NCBI GenBank assembly: GCA_964017235.1 | Contig: OZ024936.1 | Span: forward strand, 53,619,028 to 53,683,027 | Length of the DNA stretch: 64,000 nt | From: Sabellastarte sp. h YS-2021 | Lineage: Eukaryota; Annelida; Polychaeta; Sabellida; Sabellidae | Direction: 5' to 3' | Part shown: positions 35,501 to 47,500 of the stretch, in pieces | Numbering within the stretch: the stretch's first letter is position 1 | How the letters are laid out: each line of letters begins with the position of its first letter | Notes under the pieces: model-generated | What the model was told of the DNA's origin: nothing | Seen by the model: only the letters and a program-made list of their open reading frames with translations | Databases searched by the model: none | Made by a program: the position numbers and the translations under genes

Positions 35501-38500
35501 ATGATGTTTTTGTCCAAAATTGGTATTTTTCAGTTCAAAAAGCCTTAATTTACTATACAGTCAACAAATCTCACCACAATTCATTTATTTTATTAGTATT
35601 TTCACATGTGGCGAATTTCAGATATGTGGCGAATTTTAGATTTCTTACTCTATTATTATTCATAACAATAAATATGTACACATAACATGCTCCTGTATAA
35701 CAACACAAACAGTGGAGCAGTACATATTACTATAAATGTGCTATGTTTCTATATTCACATAACACTGTCCTGTATATACATAATGTAACCATATATAACA
35801 GCACCTTACAATGAACACAGTTACAACACAAATTAGGTGTGTTACATAAATATTGCAGGGCCAGTTTTAAAGAGCCCTACTATCTACCAAGTAGCCTTCT
35901 AAATACTAATTCTAATTCTAATAGCACTTTTATAGCGCTTAATCTCTGTCAAAAGGCAGACTCTAAGGCGCATCACACAAAAACATTGTTCAATATTCAT
36001 AAACCAGAGACATTGCAGGGTTGTTTATGTTTCTTCAGACTGTTTAGTTCTTCAATTCTATCTATCCCTAAATTTGAAAAATACTTTGGCCACAGCTTTG
36101 GGTTATCTGGAGGTTCCCACCGTTTGTAATGATTTACCTGATGTGGTCTATTTTGCCCAAACTCTCGCCTGTTTCAGAAAGAAGCCAAAATTTTATCACA
36201 TACCTTAGCATATATCTGTTTGGCGTCTCCATGGAATTTGACCGCCTGTAGAATGATGATTTTTTTAAATTGATTCTGGTGTTGCACCTTGGAGTCTGGC
36301 TTGGCAGAGATTAAGCGCAATAAAAGTATAGAATAGAACAGAATTTAGAAATTATCGTTGTAGTCAACTGAATATTAAGCTGAAAGAGAATGCAAAAAAT
36401 TGCAATTGACTATTCACTTGTGTTGTTTGGTTTATCATTGAATATTCATTTGAGATCATACCTTTGACAGAATAAATACTTTTTATTAGACAAAATCATA
36501 AAACAGTACTAAGCAACTATCTTTCTTGATTTTACGGTGTGTTTTTGGCTAAATATGAAACAGCAAAATTGCAAAATATGGTTTGGATATGATTTGAGAA
36601 GAATTTTAAAATGAATTTTCAAATAATCACAAAAATGGAGTCTACTGTTGCCCACTGCAGACATTTATCTAGTCCTAGTATCCATTTTAGCATTTTACTT
36701 AAAAAGTAGTAGAACCTGTTTACCCAGGCTTCTACATATTCAGTAAAGTTCTTAATATTTTCTGGTCATCTAAATATAGTGTTTGACAAGTCATGTGTCA
36801 CTGTATCACTACGGTAAACAATAGACTGTCCTCACTAGAGGTCCTGCTACCTTTGAAGTAGATTATTGTAGCCACCGGAGGCATCCGGTGGATACTTTCG
36901 TTTAGCGTTCGCTATGCCGCCGCCACCGCGCGTAGAGAGGTTTTCGGTGTTAACGCTCTCAGAGGAAAACTACACCAGCTAGGTTCACCAAAATTGCAGG
37001 ATATCTTCATTGGGGGCAGTAAGCTTCTCTGGGACTGAAATTAGCCTCATTCTGAAAAACAAGATGGTGGCCGTGGGCATTTCTTTGAAAATTATCTACA
37101 TTTTTTTACTGGCTGTTTCCCATAGGTAGAAGGTTGAATCTCTTCATAGGTGATATGTATGACAGATATATATGTCCTCTGCAAACATTTGACCTTGAAG
37201 CTCTTAGTTCAAGGTCATCCACGGAGTGCCGAAATAACCCACATAGCAGACTTTAAAAGTGCCTATATCTCCCTTATTATTGGTCCTAGAGGTTTGCAAT
37301 GTGAAACCAACCTATAGGAAATCATTTTCTGCGAATCTTCTGATGTGGTCAGATTTGACCTTGGACCCCTCCTTCAAGGTCAAACGAGGATAGCCAAACT
37401 TAAAAGTGCTTATAACTCGCTTATTATTGGTCATAGAGGTTTGTGATGGTAAACCAACCTATAGGAAATCATGAGCTGGGAATCTTTTGGTGTGGTCGGA
37501 TTTGACCTTGGGCCCCTCCTTCAAGGTCAAACGAGGATAGCCAAACTTAAAAGTGCTTATAACTCGCTTATTATTGGTCCTAGAGATTCGGGATGGTAAA
37601 CCAACCTACAGGAAATCATGGGCTGGGAATCTTGTGGTGTGGTGGGATTTGACCTTGGGCCCCTCCGATGGGTCAAACGATGGTTCATTGGCTTTGGTGA
37701 GTTGTCTTTCCGAAGGATACAAATTTGCATTGGTTCTCCAATGCGTAGGTCTAGTTTTAAATGTAGATATACATGCTTAAGGTCAAGACTCTAATTACAC
37801 ACACGGAAGATTAAGTTATAACAATAATGGGTTAAATATGTTACATATATACAGAGAATCTATGTCTAGCTAAGTGCATAGATTAGATTAGATTGGAATT
37901 ATCAGAAGCTGAGGCTCTCTCTTTGCCTCATGAAAGCTTAGTTAATACACTCAGTACACGGATAAAATATTAAGTCACAATGACCACATAACAATACAAC
38001 TTTTTCATACACACAACAGAAATTATAATATTCTGTACAATGAATATAGTTACTATGACAACCAATTACCAGTTCTGTGATTGACCAACAGCTTTCTGCA
38101 TAAGGATCCAAGTCAGTCTGATAACATTATAACATAGTTGAAAAAAAGGACTTTCTCAATTACCCCTTGCATGTGCTGTATTCACAAAACTAATCATGTT
38201 ATATGAGCTAAAAGTCATGCAAAATGCTACACCCTTGAGCTGATTTTTCCTGGGGCCATATTCACAAATTACAGCAATCAAGATCAAGTTGAGCCAAAAA
38301 TCAGCTCAAGTTTAGTATATACAGTTGTAAACTTGAGCTGATTTTTGGCTCAAGTTGAGCTAAATACCTTTAATTTGTAAATACAAGGCCAGATCATTGG
38401 CTGATTCCTCTTGTGAATATTGTCCCAGATCTGGTGTATCTTAAGCCTTCAGTCTGAAACTGAATGTCCTCCAGAGTTCTGACTTTGTATGTATATATAC

Positions 38501-41500
38501 ATATAGTTAAGGTCACTTGGGAGTACCTTGAACTCTGTTGCATCAGGAATCACAGTTGTGACTGTCAGGACTGGTAGAAAGTCATGGCTTGCCACTTATA
38601 TGAACATAATGCAGCATATCAATGCTACAACTTCAATAGTTGAACCATCCTGTAATGCTTTTTATGGCATATTTCTTCATTTTTATTGTGATACCACCAC
38701 TCAGTATGTAAAAGATAGACAATTACACTTTTCCATAGATTCCATAGACTCTGGTTAACCATGCCAACCAGTTTTGCATCCTATCTGACAATTAAATTGG
38801 CTAGCTAGCAAAATACCATAATTTTTTTAACAAATATTTATTTTAACTCTATCTATAATCATTGGCTTTTAGGTACCTCAATATTCATAAAATATATAAA
38901 TATTCATACAATTAATGCAGTGTTCACTTTGGTTACAAATTAAAGCGAGACACACCTGTCTCCCTTCACTTGAAAAAGCGGGACAAATGTGAAAAAATGT
39001 GAGGACATACTTTGCGTCAAGATATTTTCGAATATTTAGTTCCAATTTGGGATTGCATAAAATCCACTTTATTCCAAAAATAAGAAATTGATGCCAAACT
39101 AAAAGTTCAAATAAATTAATTAATGTGGTTTTTATTGGTCATTTTTTAAAATTTGACTTCAGAACCAGATCAAAGCCTTAATGGCTGGGTGCTACTATGT
39201 TTTGCTACTGTTCTCTGAATCTATAAAATAAAATAAACTGCACTTCTTCTCTTTTCTAAAAAGAAAGATATATTTGTTTCTTCCGATAACACTCGAATTT
39301 CTTTGGTCATTAGTTGTTTCGACTTTTTTGTCTGTGACACTATATGCAGAAGATAAGTTAAGAATTCACAGAAAAGCACTAAAATCTCGCCAGAATACCC
39401 GAATTCTCATGTGAATTGCTGTTAGCTGGATGTATTAAATAAAATAAACCCACTTTAACGTCTTTCTCAACTATTTCTATGAGGAAATATGTACGTTGCT
39501 GCCTTCGATAATAGACGAATTTCTTTGGTTAGTTGTCTTGAATGTTTCGCCTGTGAAACTATATGCAGAAGACGAGTTAAAAATTCAACAAAAAGCACTG
39601 AAACCTCATTAGAACACCCAAATTCACACGTGATTTACTGTTAGCTGGATGTATCAAATAAAATAAACTCACTTTCATGTCTTTCTCACCTATTTCTACG
39701 AGGAAATATGTACGTTGTCGCTTCCATTAATAGACAAATTTCTTTGGTCAGTAGTTGTTTTGGGTGTTTCGCCTGGTAGCGACAGTGCAGACGCTTTGAT
39801 GAGTTGGTTTTGCGACAACTCGCCCTAGAGTGTAGACAAACTTGCGAAATAGTGCTCGAGAGTGAACACTGTTAATGAGCGAATGTTTATATAAACAAAG
39901 ACTAAATAAGACCTCACCTTCTTTACCCTAGCTTGAAGCTGAAATCTCTCAGAATTCCAAGCATTTTTCTCCGATGCCAGTTTGTTGTCACTCTCTCGTC
40001 TCTTGCTCTCTTCTTTCTTCAGCTTGTTCTTCACATCCTCCATGTCTTTCTCTAGAATGCTCAGCTTGGACAGTTTCTCATCAGTCTGTTAATCAAAACA
40101 TACAAACAAGAATCGAGTGTCCTACTGAGTAATGCGTCAGCTGACATTTATTTTCCAGGAAGGAGCTTTGAGCCAATTGCTTTGCATGATTATCATAGTA
40201 CCTTTTTAGCGCGAGCTCCAGCGAGGCTCACACTTCTAGAGATCACTTTTTTTATTTTCTTATGTCTCTGCACTTTCGTGAATTGTGGCATTCCCACAGT
40301 GACTCTCTCTCTTCTACAGAAGTTTTGGCAGGGCCACAATCACTCTCTGTCTTTTACAAAAGTTAAGCAACAATGGGTTACATTAGTACTGGGATAGGTG
40401 ACTGCTTCAATACACTACTGATGTCTCTGATGGCTTTGCACTCACGCCAGTAGACTGAAACCCCTTTTGGCCTTGTTTTCAAAGCATATCCATCGTAGCC
40501 TCTTCATGAATCTGGCTGCATCTCTATGGTGTTGGCCCTTTCCTCTAGTCCCAGGATTGTTGAAGATGGATGTTGTTCTTGATATTGCGACTTTGAGTGC
40601 TTTTTAGTAAAGATTAAGTGCCATAAAAGTTAATTAGAATTAGAATTAACATGTACATAGAATTCAAGAATCTGAGTATTTTTGTGATCTCTAGAGATTT
40701 GACTGAACAGGTTTCAATGTACTTTCTTGAGTAGAATATTTTGAAAAGAATTTACCCATGTTCTATTATGCTCTGCCACATTAAAATTGTTGTCCATAAC
40801 TTACACAATATATTGTAAAGGTAAGGCCATTCTAGTGCCTCATATGACTGCTATTTATATCCGTATTTACATCAATCGTTTTAAATACTTGGACTTAAAG
40901 AGATATTTTGGTGACTCACATCTCTGATTTTCTTGAGTAAGTGCTCTCTTTCCTCATTCCAGGACACAATGCCAGAGTCGTACCTCTTTCTGAGGTCTGA
41001 AAGAGCTACCCTGGAGCTCTGGATCAGATCCAACTGCTGGTCATTTTCTGCCCTTAGGGACATCACATGGTGTTCAGACTGAAGTGTATAAGTGTAGTAT
41101 ATACAACAAGATGCACTCAGAGAGAGCAAAATGCTCGACTCAATGTGACCAGTCTCACAAGTGTTATAAAGTATAACACACATTCAGGCTTATTGGTATC
41201 CAGAATATTAACTAGATCTTTCCTAAAATGTAATGATCACTCCTTCCCATGGCTAGCCCCTTCCTACTTAAAATTTAACATCAAAATTTATTCATTACTT
41301 TTGAAGAAATATCAAATAGAAAGCTAAAATCATTAAAATACATTGGAATGGGATATATGAAAATTCATGGTTTTTGGTATCCAAAATATGATCCACATCT
41401 TTAACAAAAATTAATAGCTTCTTCCTTTGACCAGGTCCTACCTACAAAAATTTTTATAAAGATCTGTTCATTAGTTCTGGAGTAATCTAAACACCAAAAA

Positions 41501-44500
41501 AAGACAAATTGGCAAAAAGGCACACAAAAACATAAACTCCTGGTAGAGGTAAAAATATTGGTTAAAAGCCTGTTCTTGGTGAAAATGACTTAGGGTAAAT
41601 TTTTTTGTGATGGACTGTCAAGAAATTGAAGCAAAAAAAAAACAAAAAAAAAAAACAGACATAAATAAACATGATGAATACACCACCTCCCTCTTAATTT
41701 TCTTTATGTCAATTTCAAGACATAAATTTAATGAGAAGAAATATTATTACTTAAAGACAGCAAGTATCACAAGCTAGGGTTTGTGACCTCAAAATGACAA
41801 TTGCATTGTGACATCATTAAGTAATGACATCATCAGAAACAAAATATTGCTTTTTTACGTATGTGATGAAGAGTAGACATCTCATATTGGTTAATTTTTT
41901 TTTTGGACAGCAAAAATTTAAATGTTGTGTTTTAATTTTTTATTTCTTTCTACCAAAACCTTTAAGAGATTCTTTAAAAAGCCTAAAAAAAAAAAAAAAA
42001 AAAAAAAGTGAGTGGTATTGAACCCCAAACATGGAATTACAAGTTCTTCACTTTACACTCTATATAGCCACAGAGGAATTCTTTTTGCACAAAAATTCAT
42101 GAGGAAGAAATCCTGTCATGATATCATGATATTGATTTTTCACATGTGTGACCAAGCATAACAACACACACATACACACATTAAAAAAGCATTGGGGGAA
42201 GCAAAGCTGATTGTGTGTGGATTATTGATTGATTAGAGAAGCAGATTTCACTGTAAAATCCCAATTAAAAATAAGAAAAACTCTCCCCTTGCTTTAATTT
42301 TCAAACAAATTACACCAAATTTGGTAGAATCCATCTGTACCCCATGACATACCTGCCCACCAAATTTGAGCTTGATTGGTGTTATAGTTTTTGAGTTATA
42401 AGGGTGAAACGGTGCACAGACAGACAGACAGACAGAAATAAACTGATCACAATAACCCTCTCCTATCGTCGAGCGTTAATGAATGATTTAGGGACATGAC
42501 CGTAGAAAATATACAATAGGATTGCTTTAAGACATCTTATGATGCTCAGTCTAATGTGTGAAATATACAATAGAAATGATACGAGATATTTATTGTTTAC
42601 TGTATCATATTTATACTCAACGCAATATCTCCATGTACTACAGGACTCAAAGCACTATATGACCCATTTGACTGCACAAGCACAGCCCAAGCTCTCAAGT
42701 TACTGACATTCCCCTAACTGAAAGACAGAGGCTCAAGGATGACCATTTATCAACATTCCTGAGGTTCTTTAGCCTGCCACTGGGGATAGGACCCAATGAC
42801 AGAGGATTGCCATTTCATCCAAACCACTTTTTATTTGCCTGTACCTGGGTTTGAACCCACATCCTCAGTCTGTGTTCCTAGGTGAGTGTGTTACCCACTA
42901 GGCCACAATAGCAGATATCTCATAGTGCTGAGTCCAATGTGTAAAATATACAACAGAATTGGTCAGATACATAACATGGCATGGAGTCTGAAGTGTGATA
43001 TATCTAGCTGATGATGTTATAATAATATTGTATGGGTTAGTTTGAAAGTTTCTTGTTGCTTTTAGACCTAAGTTATTTCTTTTTATAATGCAGTCAATTT
43101 TACTATCCAATTTGCAAAATTTAGTGGTTCCTCAAGAATATGCAAACAGTAAATTCACCTGTTTTAGTTGTTCCTGCAGGATCTTCACTTTACCCTCATA
43201 CAGTTCTTCCAAACCAATCTTTTCTGCCTGTCAAAAGAGATAATGAACATGATGACACAGAAAATATGTCACATATATTACACAAAGAATTAATTTTTCT
43301 TTTACATTTCCAGTAGTTTAGCATGACAATGTGTCTCCACTAAATTTCAATATTTTTTCCATGACTCCTCCATGACCAAAGCTTTAAAATCAAGGACCTT
43401 TTACATGCTTCATGGCATGAAAGAGACATGTACCAAGGCCATGAGCTCCCACCGGGGCCACAAGCTCCCACTGGTTTTGCCTTTGAGAACCACTCACAAG
43501 GTTCCAGTCACAGTACAGGAAGATGTGGAAGACACCAAAATTTGATCTGATTACATAAACGTATCCTTGTATTGAAATGCTGGATGAAAGAAAGGCACAG
43601 TGCAGTTTCGTGAGAGAATGCCTTTTAATTTTCATGACTTTTTATTAATTTTCCAAAACCTGGAGTCTGTTTCAATGACTTTTCCAGGCCTGGAAATAAA
43701 AAATGGAATTCCATGACTTTTTCCAGGTTTTCCATGACTGGATTTACCCTGAGCATGTCATAATTTACAACAGAATTGGCAACATTTGTGTCAGTATTCA
43801 ATATCACTGCCAAGAATTTGTAATTATATTGTATCTAAAGATATTAATGTTTCTACAACAGATTTGTCTCAGTTATTTAATTGATTCTGACAATTTCTTA
43901 GCTAATATTCACATTATTTTACAGTACAGTAGAGTCAGTATAAATAGAACCTGTAACATCAAATAGACTTAGTTCTGGTTATGGCTAATGTTTGTTCAAT
44001 AAAAATAAATGCATTTTTATGGTTTAACCTGAAAGCTCCTTTGAGTGTTGAAGTGACACTTGAAAAGGAAAAATGACTTATGGTGGAAAAACATATGGAT
44101 TTAATCAAATTCACAAGGACAGTGATAAACAATAAAAAAGAGCATCAGAGATACCGGTAACCCTCAGCCTGGGGAAATATTTTTCAACACCATTAGGTAT
44201 AGAAGTAGTGAAACAGTACAAAGATTGGGATACTTTCAGAGCACTGTCAGTTATATAAAGGTCCAAATAATGTTTAAGTAGAGAAAATAATGTCTAAGAG
44301 AAAGAAAATGTATGTATAGATGAAGTATTAAAACAAGACAATTTAACAGCAAGATGACAGCATTAATCAGTAAACTAAAAATTATGACACTGTAAAATTT
44401 ATTAACTGGAGAATAGATGCAATGGAAATAGCCCAATTATGTCAATTTTAAAGTACATATATAATAATCAGTTGCAGCAATCCATATATCTTTGTCATAA

Positions 44501-47500
44501 GAGAAACATGTCTCAAATATGGCAGGTGAACACACTTTGGCAGAGCCAAATCTAAAGGTCACACCACCATGCACACTTACACCCCCTAACTAGACTTTCC
44601 TCAAGTCCTTTAGTCTTAGGACTGAATGACTTTTTTTCAAGAATTTGATGCTGATAAAAATATTTCATTAGAAACAGTAATATCCCCACTCATATGACAG
44701 ATTCATAATGATTCCATGTATGTCAGATTTGGTGGAATAAGAAATACAAAGACTTGGAGCAAGTCTACCCCCTAACCCATGTCTCTATGAAGTGTCAACC
44801 TTCTACACCTTACAGAATTCAAGAGTCCAGACAAGATTTTAAAACTCATGGTCAATATGACAAGGTCAAGGTCAAACCAAGATCACACCATGGCATTGCA
44901 CACCTACAACCCCCAACCAATGTCCCTACAAAATATCAACTTGTTACACCTTATGGTTTCTGAGATATAGCCTGGACAAGATTTTATAGGTCAGGGTCAC
45001 TATGGCAAGGATACCGGTCAAACCAAGGTCACAGTATGATGTTGCATACCTGCAAGCCCTAACCAATGTCCCTACCAAGTATCAACTTCCTACACCTAAC
45101 GGTTTCCGAGATATAGCCCAGAGAAAATGTTCAAAAACAAGGTCACTACGGCAAGGTGAAAGGACAAATCAAGGTCACACCACATTGCACACCTACACCC
45201 CCAACCAATGTCCTTACCACATATCAAATTCCTACACCTTACAGTCTCTGAGATATAGCCCTAACAAGATTTTATAGGACAAGGTCACTACAGCAAGGTC
45301 AAAGGTCAAATCAAGATCACACCATGATGCTGCACACCTACGACCTCCAACCAATGTCCCTACAAAGTATCAACTTCCTACACCTTACGGTTTCCAAGAT
45401 ATAGCCCGGACAAAAGTTTATTGGTCAAGGTCACTACGGCAAGGTCAAATCAAGATCACACAATGAAGTTGCACACCTACACCCCCAACCAATGTGCTTA
45501 CCAAGTATCAACGCCCTACACCTTACGGTTACCGAGATATAGGCCGGACAAGATTTTATAGGTCAAGGTCACTATGGCAAGGTCAAAGGTCATATCAAGT
45601 TCACAACATGATGTTGCACACATACACTCCCTAACCAATGTGCCTACCAAGTATCAACTTCCTACACCTTACAGTTTCCAAGATATAGGCCGGACAAAAT
45701 TTTATAGGTCAAGGTCACTTTGGCAATGTCAAAGGTCAAATCAAGGTCACACCATGAAGCTGCACACCTACAACCCCTAACCAATGTCCCTACACGTCAT
45801 GGTTTCTGAGATATAGGCCGGAAAAAATTTTATAGGTCAAGGTCACTACGGCAAGGTCAAAGGCTAAATCAAGGTCACACCATGACATTGCACACCTACA
45901 TCCCTAACCAATGTCCCTACCAAGTATCAGCCTCCTGTACCTTACGGTTTCTGAGATACAGCTCAGATAAACTTTTTCCCGCTGCCCTCCCGCGAGGCCA
46001 CCCACCCATAAGGACACTATAGGTGAAAACAATACCCCGACAGCCCTTTACGGCTGTGGGGTAAAAATAAAAAGTCCAAAATTGTGGATTGCCATTTCAA
46101 AGGCTGTAATTGCAATAAGTTTAGCTGATAGAAGCAGTGAGTAAGAACTAGATTCACAAACTGAAAAATGAACTGAATAAGGAAGCTAGACTACACAAGC
46201 TAAGCCCAGCACTACAAAGCCTCCTTTGGAAAGAACCTCTTTTAACTACAGGAGTGCTAATTTGTTTTCTTGGGGAGGGAAGGATGTGCACACATGTTAA
46301 TTGAATTAATCAAAATATTGCAACTCAAAGGAAACATGTAAAAATCTTCCTAAACAGACCACAGGTGCTGAAAGAACCCAAAATATCTACCGCATTGATA
46401 TTGACAATATTTCATACCTTGTACATGAGATCTTTACGCTCTAGTTTGGCCTTCAGTTCCTCAGACATTCCACTTGAACTTTCTACAGTAGTTTCGTGCA
46501 TAACTGGGATGGCAGTCTTCCTGGAAGACTCCTGGGATATCTGGAATTAAACAGTTCATCACTAAGTGAAATGCCATAGTGTATAAATTATGTAATTTGT
46601 TGTAAATTCCTGACAATTTTTATATAAACAGAAACGTTAAAGAGCAACCGACAGTGGAGTCTAATGTGATAAGATGATTTAATCAGGTAGAAAAACCTTG
46701 CTGAATAATAGATTTGACCTATAGAAGTAAGGCACGTTGATATCAATGTTTAATATTTTAATATTTTCTGAATATAAACATTATAAATCACTATTCATTA
46801 AACTGATGATGTATAATATTGAAGCAATAAAACTTGCCAAAGAGGCTGTAAGATTTCATATTGGAAGTCATATGAAGCTTTTAAAAAGGTAAATTAATAT
46901 CTAAAGGGAGTCTAATTGTTTTCTGTGTGATCTTGTAGTTTATATGGAGTTTTGGAAGAAGATATAGAACATCAGAGATCCACAATATATTTGGTATTGC
47001 CTTGAAAATGATAGCCCAGTTAGCCCCAGTACATACTATGTACATGAAAGTATTCTTACAGTAACACTTATTAATAAAAAGAATTTCTGGACCAGTACTT
47101 TTAACATAATTCTGTTTAAGGTTACTATTATGTTATTTATTCAAAACCTCCAAAACATGTGCATTAATTTGTTAACACTACTCACAACATAACCTTATTG
47201 CAGAATTAATCAATATCAAACAACATTTGCAAAATAGAACTCTTTACAGATAAGCATATGGTGTGATTGATTTTTATCATCAATAAAGCAACATTATTTC
47301 AAGGCTGGTATTATTTTGCAATAGTGTGAAATATCAAGTAAATAAAACCTTATTCATGCAAGGCTCGTTGGTCTAGGGGTATGATTCTCGCTTTGGGTGC
47401 GAGAGGTCCCGGGTTCAAATCCCGGACGAGCCCTGATATTTGGTTTTGAACAGTTTTAACAACACACTAACTTACACTTAGCAGAAGCTAGATTGTCACT

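Noticed and set aside
36204-36245. A 42-nt possible micro-exon with fine AG/GT borders and the right phase between exons p and q
   Set aside because: It lies inside, and antisense to, a LINE 3' end whose RT residues and tail run on either side. The phases of p and q already match without it.
40360-40414. A 5S rRNA gene
   Set aside because: Only the 3' half is recognisable, the stems are broken, and a LINE-like tail follows.
42844-42905. A tRNA gene on the minus strand
   Set aside because: A and B boxes are present but acceptor and anticodon stems do not pair; it is a SINE head.
44754-45780. Plus-strand frames repeating NVPTKYQLPTPY
   Set aside because: They translate satellite family A; no start context, splice sites or composition of a real protein.
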